DNA of 50,937 nt from Dentipellis sp. KUC8613 (taxonomy: Eukaryota > Basidiomycota > Agaricomycetes > Russulales > Hericiaceae), in NCBI GenBank assembly GCA_002286715.1, contig NSJX01000069.1, forward strand, positions 54,640-105,576, in the 5' to 3' direction. Position numbers and translations under genes: made by a program. Positions 33,741-45,316 of the stretch are shown piece after piece (within the stretch, counting starts at the first letter, position 1; the number at the start of each line of letters is the position of its first letter). The notes under the pieces were generated by a model. It did no database searches, was not told the DNA's origin, and was given only the letters and a program-made list of their open reading frames with translations.

Positions 33741-33892
33741 GACTCTGGGACGAGCGAGGAAATTCAGCTGTTCGCAGTTTGCTAAACAGTGCGTATGAAT
33801 CCGACTTGTTCTATCGCTCGTCCTGACTTTTTTCTTCCTAGGTTGACGCACTTTGTCGTATCCTCACCAAAACTCACTACATCTGAGCAAAA

Positions 33893-33940
33893 GTGAGTGC
33901 GTCATCTGCGGTGCCAATGATTGATACTGACTCGCGCCAG
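33893..33940 (+). other. Probable 5' UTR intron ending two bases before the start codon
   Basis: GTGAGT starts at 33893. A branch-like CTGAC and an acceptor GCGCCAG end at 33940 (48 nt), immediately followed by CC and the ATG at 33943. A second possible leader intron lies upstream (GTGCGTATG near 33789 to CTTCCTAG at 33841). Confidence 0.5.
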
Positions 33941-33942
33941 CC

Positions 33943-35805
33943 ATGGCCACCTTTCCATCACATTATAAATATGCCATCGAGCGAACGTCGCGCCATAAGG
34001 TCCTGAACATCGGCATTGTCGGTGGCGGCGCCTCAGGCCTGTATGCTGCGCTCCTCCTGCAGAGCATGGGCCATCTCGTGACCGTCTACGAGGCGAGCGG
34101 GCGCATCGGTGGTCGCATCTTCACGTACCACTTCTCGTCCCAGCCGGATCAGTACTTCGAGGCAGGCGCCATGCGCATTCCGCCCGCCAAGTTCCAGCAG
34201 ATCCTGCTCGACCTCATCGAGGCTATGAACGACGACGACGACCTCCCGGAAGATATGCACGTCGAGCTCATCGAGTACTTCCTCAACTCGCCCGGCAACA
34301 AGCTGCTCATCAACAACGTCGCCGGCGACGGCCAGAACTTCGGCAACACGACGCCCGCGAGCATCGACTGGCCCGTGCCGGACAAGTTCAAGACCCAGAC
34401 GGCGAACGACCTGCTCACGTCCGCGGTGTCGCTCTTCGCGAACCTGACGTTCGACGAGATCGTCGAGAAGTACGACAACTTCTCGTTCCGGCACTTCCTC
34501 AAGCTCTTCGCGCCGAACAAGGCGGACAGCGTCGTCGGCTGGCCGGACTCGGTCGTCGACTTTGTCGAGACGGTCTGCTCGCAGACGAACCAGTTCGCGC
34601 TCAGCTGCACGGAGCTCTACATGCAGTACCAGGACTTCCTCGACCAGACCTCGGACACGGACCCGTGGCACACCATCAAGAACGGCATGGACCGCCTGCC
34701 GCAGGCGATGGCGCACCTCGTCGGGCTCGAGAACATCGTCTTTGGCGCGCGCGTCCAGTCGGTGCAGCCCATTGGCAACAAGGTCGCGCTCACCGCCGAG
34801 GGCTACAACGGGCTCGTCTCGGAAAAGTTCGACCGCGTCATCCTCGCGATCCCGCCCGCCGCGCTCAAGATGATCGCGGACCGCCCGCTGTTCAGCCCGA
34901 CGAAGGAGATGGCGATCCGCTCGATGCACTTCGAGGGGCTCTACAAGATGGGCATGCGCTTCAAGACGCGCTTCTGGGAGACGACGCAGCCGTCGACGCA
35001 GGGCGGCCAGTCCACGACGGACCTCCCCATCCGCTGGATCGTGTACCCGTCCAACGGCATCGGCGACTCTGGCCCGGGCGTGCTGCTCATCTACGCGTGG
35101 ATGACCGACGCGACGACCTGGCTGCCCCTCACGCCCCTCGAGCGCCGCTCGCTCGCGCTGCAGTGCCTCGACCGCCTCTACCGCCCGAACGTGGACGTGT
35201 ACGAGGAGCTGATGGAGACGTTCGACGTCTCCTGGTCGGCCGAGACCGCGACGGGCGACGCGATGTTCCTGCCGGGCCAGTTCGAGGCGCGCTTCAACCC
35301 CGCGCGCGAGCCCGAGGCGGACGGCAAGATCTTCTTCGCGGGCGAGCACCTCAGCGAGCACCACACGTGGATCGCGGGCGCGCTCGAGTCCGCGCTGTAC
35401 ACCGTGCGCCAGATCCTCGGCCCGGACGTCAAGGCGATCGGCAAGGTCACCGACCGCGACGGCGGGGGCGACGGCGGCGTCGGCGTCACGCCGCTCCCCG
35501 ACATGGACGACCGCAAGGACAGGCAGGACGCCCATCCGCCCCCGCCGTCGTATTTCCCGCGCGACCCGCTCTTCCCGCACTACACTGGCGTCGACCTGCA
35601 GAGCCGCGCCGACGCAGAGCCGGGCTCGCGCGGCCTCGTGGACCCTGGGGAGAGGGGCGGCGCGGGAAGAGTCGTACCGCAGCTGCTGGGCGAGAGGGAT
35701 TTGTCCAGGGCGCGCCCGCGTTCGCACCATTTGGGTGGCCAGATTGGCCCGCATCTGGTAGGACCGAGGGTGACGCGTTTGACGGGTCCGGGTGGGGAGA
35801 TGTGA
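33943..35805 (+). CDS. L-amino-acid oxidase-like flavoprotein (flavin amine oxidase family)
   Basis: A single uninterrupted frame of 620 residues. It begins with an FAD-binding Rossmann motif (GIVGGGASGLYAALLLQSMG) and the adjacent EASGRIGGR, then FEAGAMRIP, which is typical of L-amino-acid oxidases. The C-terminal FAD-contact motif is KIFFAGEHLSEHHTWIAGAL at about residues 462-481. Such enzymes oxidise L-amino acids to keto acids, ammonia and hydrogen peroxide, and in mycorrhizal and litter fungi serve nitrogen acquisition. No signal peptide is visible, suggesting a cytosolic or peroxisomal site. The family core ends near residue 500. The tail is Gly/Asp/Pro/Arg-rich, and after about 35600 a different frame also stays open to 35882, so the extreme C-terminus is uncertain. 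Unlike nearly all its neighbours the CDS has no intron. Confidence 0.88.
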   Translation: MATFPSHYKYAIERTSRHKVLNIGIVGGGASGLYAALLLQSMGHLVTVYEASGRIGGRIFTYHFSSQPDQYFEAGAMRIPPAKFQQILLDLIEAMNDDDDLPEDMHVELIEYFLNSPGNKLLINNVAGDGQNFGNTTPASIDWPVPDKFKTQTANDLLTSAVSLFANLTFDEIVEKYDNFSFRHFLKLFAPNKADSVVGWPDSVVDFVETVCSQTNQFALSCTELYMQYQDFLDQTSDTDPWHTIKNGMDRLPQAMAHLVGLENIVFGARVQSVQPIGNKVALTAEGYNGLVSEKFDRVILAIPPAALKMIADRPLFSPTKEMAIRSMHFEGLYKMGMRFKTRFWETTQPSTQGGQSTTDLPIRWIVYPSNGIGDSGPGVLLIYAWMTDATTWLPLTPLERRSLALQCLDRLYRPNVDVYEELMETFDVSWSAETATGDAMFLPGQFEARFNPAREPEADGKIFFAGEHLSEHHTWIAGALESALYTVRQILGPDVKAIGKVTDRDGGGDGGVGVTPLPDMDDRKDRQDAHPPPPSYFPRDPLFPHYTGVDLQSRADAEPGSRGLVDPGERGGAGRVVPQLLGERDLSRARPRSHHLGGQIGPHLVGPRVTRLTGPGGEM

Positions 35806-36261
35806 GTGCGGTGAGGCAGGATGGGGACGCGGCGTTTGTGATTGGATTCGTGGGATTCGAGACGTGCGACGAGCAACTTTGATACTTGTAAGAGTAGGCA
35901 GTAGTGTCGAACACTGATGTGGTAGGCGAATTGAAATGAATGGGTGGATTCGTGTTTCTGCAGAAGGTTTATCGATATGTGAGAACTGGATTCAAAACGG
36001 CCAACATCTTCTTTGTGGGAGTTGTAGTCGCTCAGTCGAACATTCAGTATAGTGACTTCAATTCGGAAATAAGGAAACTGAGCGATGTACGAACGTAGGG
36101 GGGTCTGAAATATATCTTCTACGCTTCGTGCATGACAATGTACCTTCGCTGCGAAAACTAGATCTAGAGCGATGCAAGATACCGAAGGAATCAAACGAAG
36201 ATGTTATTATATATTACAATCGAATACATTGCTCAGACCCAAATACGCCAACGAACGCCCA

Positions 36262-37394
36262 CTACAGCTCAATGAGCTCAATGAACTTGAGCGGCACCTG
36301 CTGGTTGTCCGCACCAAACGCAAAATTGAAGAACGCAGGGCCCGCAACCGTCACATTATCAGCATGCTCCGTCGAGCTGTTCGTGATCGCAAGAAACGTC
36401 GTGCCCTGGAGGCTCTGCGGGATGGACACGTTGAACGGCTGCGAGCCGTTGAGCTGGACGTACGTCGCGTTGAGCCCGCTGAGGAACGCGGCGAAGAGCG
36501 TGGCGTTGCCGGCCTTGGACGCGTCGAACGTGAGCGAGACGTTCTGGCCGGGGCGCGCGGTGGCGGGCGTGGCGGTGAGGGGAGGGTTAAGTGAGACAGG
36601 GGGGATGGCGGGGTTGGAAGAGGGGCAGGAGACGATCACGCCGGATGCCAGGGTGAACACCTGGTTGAGATCCAGCGGGGTCTGATGTATGATGTGAGCA
36701 ACGGATGCTACGGTAGCAAGAAGAACATGAGATGCGCACCTCGAATGCAGTCGACCACGGGTTGGCACCACGGATGGCGTTGTTGATCCATGTCGACTGG
36801 CGAGCCTCGGTGGCGAGGATGGACGCGGCGACGGTGAGCAGGTCGCTCTTGTTGAGATAGTGGGCCGAGCCGCTGTACGCAGACGCGCCGACGGTCTCGA
36901 ACAAGTCGCTCAACTCTACGAAGTTCGTGACGTTGCCGTTCACGCCACTGGATCCATGTCAGCCGTGTGTGCGTTAGCAAGAAAAGACGAGAGAAACTCA
37001 CAAGTTGTACGTGCATGCCTGGACGGCGGGAGCCCCGAGGCTCGCGAGCGTTGCGGTGAGCGTGTCGACGTGCGTCTGCTCGTGCGCCGAGATCTGCTCG
37101 TAGAAGCCACGCGTGCCCGAGGGGAGCCCCGCCTGGTCGAAGTCCTGCTGCGAGAAGTTCTGCAGGCCGGTCGTGTAGAACACGTTCTCGAGGTGTTCGA
37201 GCGTCAGCGCGAAGTTCAAGATGTTTGTGTCTATAAGGTCGCAAAAAATATGAGAGCGGGAAGATTTAGGAGAAGGAAGGAGACGGACCGTTGGCGAAGG
37301 GGTGATCAGTGTCACGAGCAAAGAGACGTGTGGGCGATGCTGAGACGCCATGAAGGGCGAGGGCGCCGAGGACGAGGTTACAGAAAACACCCAT
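36262..37394 (-). CDS. Secreted Rds1-like ferritin-fold protein
   Basis: Exons on the minus strand are 37394-37289, 37230-37002, 36947-36740 and 36681-36262, with 54-58-nt introns and consistent phases (320 residues). A signal peptide (MGVFCNLVLGALALHGVSAS) precedes a four-helix ferritin-like domain: ILNFALTLEHLENVFY, then FYEQISAHEQTHVDTLTATL, FVELSDLFETVGASAYSGSA and VAASILATEARQSTWIN. The Glu/His residues in EHLE, EQTH and EARQ are in ferritin-like positions. A C-terminal beta-rich segment carries many N-x-S/T sites, suggesting an extracellular glycoprotein. The family includes fission yeast Rds1, which responds to nutrient and stress conditions; its biochemical activity is not established. 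The start was chosen because it gives the signal peptide and follows a TATA box at 37475-37482. Confidence 0.85.
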
Positions 37395-37474
37395 TGCAGT
37401 GCGAGGACGAGGGCTGATGATCCTGGTGGATGAACGAGGGCGAAACTGGTGAGTATTTGGACGAGAGGCGCAGA

Positions 37475-37482
37475 CTTATATA
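37475..37482 (-). promoter_or_regulatory. TATA-like box of the Rds1-like gene
   Basis: The minus-strand sequence GTATATAAG lies about 82-89 bp upstream of the ATG at 37394. Confidence 0.6.
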
Positions 37483-38456
37483 CGGGAATCGGGCGCTGGC
37501 TCATGGATGACACGATTTGGGAGCGCGGAAGCAGAATGACAAGAGTCAACGTGATGCTGCACCTGCTTCCGCGGAGGGATGTGTCAGGTTTGAGGTGGAG
37601 ATCTGGGGACGAGAAGCTGCGCAATGGTTGGATGAGGTTGCCTACTTCAGCGTTCGGCGACGATCCGGGGAAGTAGATCGGAGAGGAGGTTGGGGTGATG
37701 AGGATTCGTGTTCATGATACAAGAATACGCAGGACAGGATATGTTCGATGTAATTTTCTCTGGAAAATCTCGGTCAATGTATCCTCTGCAATGGAGTAGC
37801 GACCGCCCACGATAAGGCTCCTTGTAGAATCCCGGATCCAAAAACGAATACCTTTACATGATCGTCATCTACGAGATTTACGCACCGATGAGACGCTTCT
37901 CAACGCGAATTCAGTCGTACGGGGTGCTCATTCAGCATCTCCCCACACACGTGCAAGACATGGCGGAAGCAAAGTCGGAAGTTGGAGAGGTAGATTGGCT
38001 GCAGCCAGTCATCCCTCGGGCCTGTCGGCCTCGAAGATTCCGCAGGAACTGGTCAGCTTTGCGGATACAACCGCAGTTGGCCTGTGCATTCCTGCAGTCA
38101 GAAAGAGGTAGATTCACGAGACGTACGCCTTTGAAAGGATGTGTCTGCGTTTGCAGAGCGCAGCTAAAGTGAAAGGCAGAAGAAAGGAGATGAGGAGGAC
38201 CCGAAACTGTGGTTAGGGGCGCCCAAACTGCCTGATTGGGGACGCTGGGGCATGACTCGCGCTTGATTCGACTTGTCCGCAACGTCCACCATCGCATCCA
38301 CAACTCGCAATATCTCCCTCTTGCTTCCTTTCTTTCCCTTCATCGGCACTATCTGCTTCATACCTTGTATTTATTTCATATACAGCACCCCCCAGCGCTC
38401 TTGTTTCGCCGCCTTGCGTCTCGAACCTCGTACCCACTACTTATCTCTGCTGTTTA
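37483..38456. other. Divergent intergenic region
   Basis: It lies between the Rds1-like gene (minus) and the BCAS3-like gene (plus) and should contain both upstream regions. A pyrimidine-rich stretch at about 38310-38400 precedes the BCAS3-like start. No gene is seen. Confidence 0.5.
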
Positions 38457-41400
38457 ATGCAATCAGGGAAGACACGACATGCAACCCGCAAGCAGAAGCC
38501 CCAACCTACCCAGCAGCTTGACCTTCTCTCTCAGTTCGACGAATCACTCTATGCTCCGGGCGACCCATACACCTTCGACAGCGACCCCGGCGGCGTGCCA
38601 CAGGATTCCGACCCTGAGCCGGAGGTCGAACGTGTCGGTGCTTCAGGCCTGCTGGAGACCGACCAGGCGCCGGTCTTATACGATGCACAACCTCAGAATG
38701 CCGACTATGACGGCGGCGACGATGTAGCCAGCATGCCAAGACAGCCCCCCGATCCCGTCCAGGCCGATGATTGGGGACATGTCCGCTCCCCTGTTCTCGC
38801 CCGGTGAGTTATCGCGGTTTTGCTGGCGTTGCGCTGCGGATTCGTCCTAGCATTAGCCGTGGCTCGTGCCCCAATAAATGGCACATTTAGGTGTCATTCA
38901 CGTCGATGGCCTGTGCGACCGGATCCTATCATGCGTCCTCCCCCCCCTGTTGCAACGCGCCTACTGCATGCCTACGTTCCATATCAGGGAACAGGACCAT
39001 GTATTGGGCCATCGTTCATGCAATTGCGCCCGTTCCGTTGATGTCCCCTTTGTACCATATTTGTGCTATCCACGTGCCTGCCCCATCGCTGTGCCCCTCC
39101 TCCGTGCACCCTCACTTGCTTCCGGCCCGACGCTGACCATGTCTCAACAGCCAACCCACGCGTCTCGACACCCTTTCACGCACCGTCCGCAACTACGTTC
39201 CCTCCTCTATCTCCATTGCGATCCCCTCCGCCGCTCCGACGCCCCCACGCGTCTCCCGTCCCGTCTCGTTCGGCAAGTTCATGAGTCCCTCCGCCTCAGA
39301 CGCGCAGGCCCGGCGTCAGAGCTGGGGCTCAGGCGCGGACTTCGGTGCTCCTCCCGCTCTCGACGAAGCGTTCGGACTTGGTGATCCCGAGGACGACGAC
39401 CGTGGGCGCAAGGAGGTTTCCCGCGTGAGGTATCCTGGGGGGCGCGACGATACCGAGCGCATCGCGTGGGCCAAGTGGGACACTCTACCCCCTGTCGATG
39501 GTCGTGGCAGGTCACGGTTCGTATCTTGCCTGTTCACCGGGCTGAAGGGCTGCTTCTGACCGCGTCTTCCAGGCGGTTGCTACTGGTCGGGTACCCCTCC
39601 GGACTGCAGATCTGGGACTGCTCCAACCTCGAGTCGGTGCGGGATATCCTGAATCTGCCGCAGACGGAGTGGGGCAAGATTGTCTCTGCGGGTGTCTTGC
39701 CTACGCCGCCGGGATCGACTGCATTGGACCTCTTTTCTTCGTTACGACCTTTGGTCGGGATAATGTAAGTTCATTCTTGCAGCTATATGCGCGTCTCTGA
39801 TTATGTGCCTCCAAGTGCCAACTCTCGGCAGAGAGACCCTGACTTCATTGTATACTCATTGTCAACGCATTCTGTTATCAAGACGTTTTCTGTTCCAGGC
39901 CTTGTATCATTTTCATCTAACGCAAATTTTATAATCATCGTACGTCCATTCTTCCCCGCACAAATGATCTGGCCTCACTTGCACCCCAGACGACTGCCAA
40001 CCCACCTACGCTTCGAATACTTTCTTCATCTACCCTCGCAACGCTATCTATAATCTCATCGACTTCACTGACACTTTTCATCCATCATTCTTCAAACACA
40101 AATGCAAACGATACCAATAACTCTGTATTACTACCAACTTCTATAGACGCCGAAGACACGGCTCTACGGCCCGTCTTTGCGCTCTCCCACCGCCTCCTCG
40201 CCTTCGCCTCCCCGCCTCCTCGCCCTGACTCGCCTGCGTCCACCCAGCCTCGGCGCCGCTCCCCCGTGCGCCGAGGCAGCGTCAGCGGCAGTGGCACGCC
40301 CTCCCTCTCTCAGGGCGAGCTCGGCAAGATGGCCCTCCGCGTCGGCGGGAGCGTCCTGAGCGGCATGTGGTCCCTCGGCGAGGTCGCCTACACCGCCGCG
40401 CGCACGCGCATCGCGGATGCGAGCGGTGCGACCGCCACCGCACCGGGCGCGCCAGCGGCGCTGGGCGGCGTGACCAAGATGTTCTCGCGCTCGGCCCCCG
40501 CTGCGACGCCCGCGGCCGACGAGCGGCAGGTCGTGAATCTGGGAGACGACCCTGCGCCTGTGCCCATGACCCCGCCCGCGGGGGCGCGTGCCGGGGGGCG
40601 CGAGGGGCACTTTGTGACTGTGCTCGACCTGATGCCGCTGCTTCGGGGCGCGGCGGAGGCGGAGACGATCGCGGAATTCATGGTGTCCCGCCGGCAGCCT
40701 GTTGCGGCCCTGCGGTGGGCGGCGGACGGCGCGTCGGTGTTGGCGATTCCGGAGGACGGGCAGACGGCGAAGGTGTTCCAGGTGCGCCCGGTGCCGCGTG
40801 CGCTGAGGCATGCATCGCGTGTGGAGGGATCGAGCGACGAGGTGAGCTGTTCTTCGGTTCTTTTTGAGGCGATGCTGAACTTCCGTGGTTCTGCAGCAGC
40901 AGAGTGCGCCGTGGCATATGTATGATTTGCGTCGTGGACGCACGTCTGCGGTCGTTGAGGGCGTCGACTGGTCGGCGGATGGTCGGTGGGTCGCCATTGG
41001 GTCGAAGAAGCGGACGGTGCACGTCTTCGCGACGAATCCGTATGGCGGCAAGCCGGACGAGAAGAGCCACATGAAGGGCCGGGTGTTTAGCTGCACGCAA
41101 CTGGTAAGTGTGAGTATCTTCTACAAGGTGTCGGATACTGACAATCCAACTGCCCTGATGACAGCAGCCGTTATCGACGACGCTGACGCCCATCGTGCGC
41201 CTTCGCGCTCCCCAAGTTCCTGCTGGCGAACCCGCTCCTCCGGCTCTAACATTCACATTCATCAGCGTTGAGAACACCCATATCCCGAGCAACCTCCTTC
41301 CTCCTGCGTCGGTATACTCGCCGCCGCCGTCTGCGCCGCAGTCCGTCCAGTCCTCGCCTTCGCATGCCAACGAGCCTCTCTCGCCGACACATCGTGCGCG

Positions 41401-42691
41401 ACGGCCCACCAATTATCAGGATGTGCTGATGTTCGATCCGGCGGATGGCACGCTCTCGCTGCGGCGGTTCGTCATCGATGTGCAATCGACTGAGCGCAGC
41501 CTCTCGGTTCCGGGATCTGTACCAGGTTTGGGTGGGACGAGCATCTCGCTGCCCTCGCGGCCGTCCTTTGGCAAGACGAGCGTGTCTCCTCCTGCGGGCG
41601 GCTCCGGCATTTCGAAGATGCTCGATAAGCCTGCAGAACTTACCGCAAGGGAGACCGAAGTAGCGACGTGGGGGCTGAAGCGGAGGCGGGACTGGGGCGA
41701 GATCAAGCGATCTCTGACCGATGTGCCTGCGCACGCGAGGCCCGTCAAAGCCGTTGCTGGGGTAGCCAAGTACGCCTTTTTTGTCCCTCCTCTGCCATGC
41801 GGCGAGCTGATCGCGTGTCCGATTAGCTGGCTCTCCCAAGCGGAGCTGCAGACGAGCTCGCGCTCGCCCCGCGTCCTTCCTCGGCCCATCTACCTCTCCC
41901 ACCAGTTCTTCTTCCACGCGCTCACCGAAGACTACCACGGTCTCATCCGGCGCTACCAGCTCACCGTCCCGTCTCTCCCCATCGAGGTGCGCAAGGAAGT
42001 CCAGATCAGCGCGTACAGCGCGGGCACGGGCGAGTCGTTCGTCTCCGGGTCCGCGGGCGCACACGACATCGCGGGCATGCCGTCCTCGTTCGACGAGCCG
42101 CTGTCGTCCGCGCTGACCAGCGGCCTTGATTATACCGGCTCGCCGCCTGTGATCCCCATGTTTCCGAACGGCGCACCCGGCTCGAAGAACGGCCTGCGGC
42201 ACGCGATTCCCATCCAGCGCATGGCGACGGGCCTGAGCGACGGGATGAGCGAGGGCCTGGGCCGCATCCGGCGCGAGATCAGCAAGGTGCGCTCGCCGCA
42301 GCTCGGTGCCAGGCAAGACCGGGACCGCGACCGCGCGGCGGGCGCGTCGTCCGTCCCGCTGGAGTTTGACGAGGAGGATGAGGACTTTATGCTCGCGCAC
42401 GACGCGCACCGGTTGGCTGTGGAGGACGACGCGATGTCGCGCTCGCCGTCGCGCGATGAGGGCGGGTCGGCGTCGGCGTCGGCGTCGGCGCCGTCCGTCT
42501 CGACACCGTTGATGGAGGCGGAGCCGCTGGACCGCGCGGGTGGGGATGCGGACGACACGTGGCTGGGGTGGGAGATGGAGGATCGGCAAGTCGTGGAGGA
42601 TGCGGAGCGGTTCCATGAGATTTCGGTGGTGGGGTTCATGGATGAGGAGCAGGCGCAGATGAAAGCGCGGAGGCGGCATGGGAATATGTGA
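38457..42691 (+). CDS. BCAS3-family WD40 protein, probable phagophore/PI3P-binding autophagy factor
   Basis: Seven exons: 38457-38803, 39151-39516, 39573-39764, 39816-39939, 39990-40841, 40897-41103 and 41168-42691 (1203 residues, phases consistent). The beta-propeller text matches BCAS3: LDTLSRTVRNYVPSSI, RRLLLVGYPSGLQIWD, PDFIVYSLSTHSVIKTFSVP, VDWSADGRWVAIGSKKRTVH and VFATNPYGGKP, followed by a BCAS3-type middle region. The C-terminus is a long acidic/Ser-rich tail. BCAS3 with its partner C16orf70 binds PI3P at forming autophagosomes in mammals; a similar role here is inference. Intron 1 is unusually long (347 nt) and might hide an exon. The acceptor at 41164/41167 is a tandem CAGCAG site, so a one-residue splice variant is possible. 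Confidence 0.85.
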
Positions 42692-43118
42692 GCTGTGAGC
42701 TGTGAGCGGAGATGGAGGCGGGTGCGTGTGGACGTGAATGTGGACTTGTGAGCTGAGTTCAGGGGTGAGGCCTTGAGGAGGGAGGGGAGATATTGTGTAG
42801 TTGCTTTTTGGACCGAGTGGGACGTTTGGTAGTTGCCCATTGACGATGTATGTTTCACTAGGAATACGAATGAGAACGGGGATTATGTGGATGAGAATCC
42901 GTGGTTTTTAGTCTGAAGCCTACAGACGATCCGCGCGAGTCTGCAATCAGACAAAATTGCAGTGTGTGCCACTACCAAACTGCAGAAACTTTAGTTGTTC
43001 GCGAAACGAAATGAAGTGAGATGCATCTAATTCATTACTGCTACGTGAGAATAAACATAAAGACGAAACGAGCAAGCCCAAGAGCAAAAGCAGATAGATC
43101 CTTAATCATTTAATATCA
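42692..43118. other. Convergent 3' flanks
   Basis: It lies between the stop codons of the BCAS3-like gene (plus) and the FAD oxidase gene (minus). It probably holds both 3' UTRs. Nothing else is seen. Confidence 0.6.
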
Positions 43119-45237
43119 TTACTTCCTGCAAAGCCCATACTCATCCCAGTTCTCGCTTCCAACACCCGCCCCGACGATGAAGAGGTCATGAGGATCGTAT
43201 GTCGCCTTGACCGACTTCAAGCGCGCATAGTTGGGCCCGAAAAACGTCGTCTGGAACTTCGGCTCGAGAACGTCACCCTCACTGGAATACGAGCCCGCAT
43301 CCGACTCGCCCGTGACGGCGTCCAGGACGGGCATGGAGACGTATGTGAGGTTGTGGCGCAGTGCCTCGACCTGCTGGGGGCTCACAGAGGAGTCGACCCA
43401 GCCTTGGCTAACGATGACCTGTGGAGACGTGAGCAAGGGCTTGAGAGAATATGTGGATCCATGAAGAGACGTACGTGCGACTTGGCGGTGCGCCATTTCG
43501 GGTTTACCGCGTTGTTGACGTGCGCGTTCGCAGCGACTTGACCTCCGGCGACAAGGTGACCCAGAATCCTGCGCGACACGGTTGAGCTCAATCACTCGCC
43601 AATTTCAGCCATTGGGACTCACCCTGGGACACCCTGGTTCAACAGAGTCGTATACGCAGCTCCAATCGCGGACGCGTTGTTCTTGAACGCAGAGGAAGGA
43701 ATAAGGCGGGAGCCCATGATCAGATTCTGGCCCGAGACGTCGTCGCCCCACGCGACCGTCGTATTCGGCGGGTTCGCGGTGGTCAAGTTCGCCACAATCT
43801 GCTCGATCGCCCAGTCGCCGTTAGGAATGAGGTCGTTCGGCGTGCCCGAGACGGTGACTTCGGGCGACACAGTCGCGCCCGCCGCGCGCGCGGCGTCCAA
43901 GAACGGCTTCAAGCGCGCACGGAGATCGTCGCCGGTGACGTTCGCCGCGAACGTGGACACGCTCATGAAGCTCCCGCCGGGGCTGCCGCTGAGGTAGTAG
44001 TACTGGCCCGCGCGCACGGGGTCGAGGTCGAAGATGTGCGCCGCGTGCGCGGCCATGACGTTGCCGGTCTGGACGGTCGAGTTGGTGACGATCGTGGTCT
44101 GGTGCAGGGTCGCGTTGAAGATGGGGAAGGCGTGGAAGGTCGCGGAGACGATGACACCCCAGCTGCCGCCGCCGCCGCCGCGGATGGCCCAGAAGACTGC
44201 AGGTGGGCTTAGAACGACTTTCCCAAAAGAGAGGATCAGAGACGTACGATCGGGATGGGAGAATTCGTTGGCTGTGATGAGGCTGCCGTTCGCGATGACG
44301 ATCTGGTACTCTGTGCGGCAGTTAGCGGATAGGCACTCAAATGGGAGGAAAATGCCATACCAATGGCGTTGTCGGCCGCAAGGCCAAGCACGGGCGAGAA
44401 TGCGGAGTGTCCCGCGCCCTGAGAGTACCCGCCGGCCGCACAAACGGTCGCCGCCGTACCACCGACAAAGATCTTGCCGTGCGCCTCTGCCTCAGTGTAC
44501 AGCTGCTTGAGCCCGGCACCGCTGCCGGTTGTCATCGCGGCACCGTAGTCCTTGTTCCCGATGCGGAAGTGCTCGGTGAAGGACGTGTTCTTCAGGTACT
44601 GCGTCCAGATGAGGAGCGAGTTCTTCGCGGTCGAGCGCCCGAGGAAGTCGTGTCCTGAAGCTTTGATAGAGAGGCGGAGATTGTGCTGCGCTGCGAAACG
44701 GACGCCCGCCTGTGTTTGGACGGTCAGCGCTAGTGGAAAGAAATCGGAAGAACAAGTATGTATACCTGAACGTGCGCGGCCGTCGTCGCGTTCACGGCGT
44801 ACAACGGCACGCTGCCTTGCTCGCAGGTCGTGCCATTCAGCAAGCACATCGACGGGGTCGCATAATCCTACAGGTATGTCAGACACTGCACGGTTTAGAA
44901 AGACGCAGCACGGTCACCTGCTCCCAATTATTCTAGAGTGCATCATCCGCATCAGCCATCAATCTCTGTAATATGTCGGAACACTTACTGAGTTCATCGC
45001 GCCCGGAAGTAGCGCGCGCAAGTCCGTGCTCTGCCACTCCGCCGTCGTGCAGTTGTTCAGCTTGCAGTATTTTGCGGTCGGAATGGGCTGCACAAGGCGG
45101 CCCCCGAGCTCCGCCTTAAGCTGGTTCCACTGCGCTTGCGAAGGGAACCCGGCGTCGCCAGGCTGGTTCCTGCATTGCGCGGCTGCCGCCGGAGAGGCGA
45201 GCGCGAGTGCGAGCGCACCGATGGATAAAGCCAACAT
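43119..45237 (-). CDS. Secreted FAD-linked oxidase with berberine-bridge (BBE) C-terminal domain
   Basis: Seven exons on the minus strand: 45237-44989, 44867-44766, 44709-44361, 44310-44248, 44196-43623, 43568-43475 and 43418-43119 (576 residues, all phases consistent). A signal peptide (MLALSIGALALALASPAAAA) is followed by an FAD-binding PCMH-type domain with RLSIKASGHDFLGRSTA and VCAAGGYSQGAGHS. His137 and Cys207 are candidates for covalent flavin attachment. FWAIRGGGGGSWGVI and the BBE element FGPNYARLKSVKATYDPHDL close the fold, and many N-glycosylation sites are present. Such enzymes oxidise sugars, alcohols or secondary metabolites with release of hydrogen peroxide; the substrate is unknown and no biosynthetic cluster surrounds it. 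Intron 1 is the longest (121 nt) and the least certain. Confidence 0.88.
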
Positions 45238-45316
45238 GCTGCTGCGTCAGCGAGGTGAAGCGGCGTCTTCGTGGGTTGCGAAGATGCTGAGACACATGCT
45301 GGCGGGTGCGGAGGCG

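Noticed and set aside
34033..35754. A 573-codon frame on the minus strand opposite the amino-acid oxidase
   Set aside because: It mirrors the highly GC-biased third positions of the real gene and has no domain; the plus strand carries clear flavoprotein motifs.
41246..42679. A 477-codon Arg/His-rich frame on the minus strand
   Set aside because: It is the antisense shadow of the last BCAS3-like exon.
16692..45237. A secondary-metabolite gene cluster built around the BBE and amino-acid oxidases
   Set aside because: No synthase (PKS, NRPS, terpene), P450 or transporter is visible, and the two genes are separated by unrelated genes.
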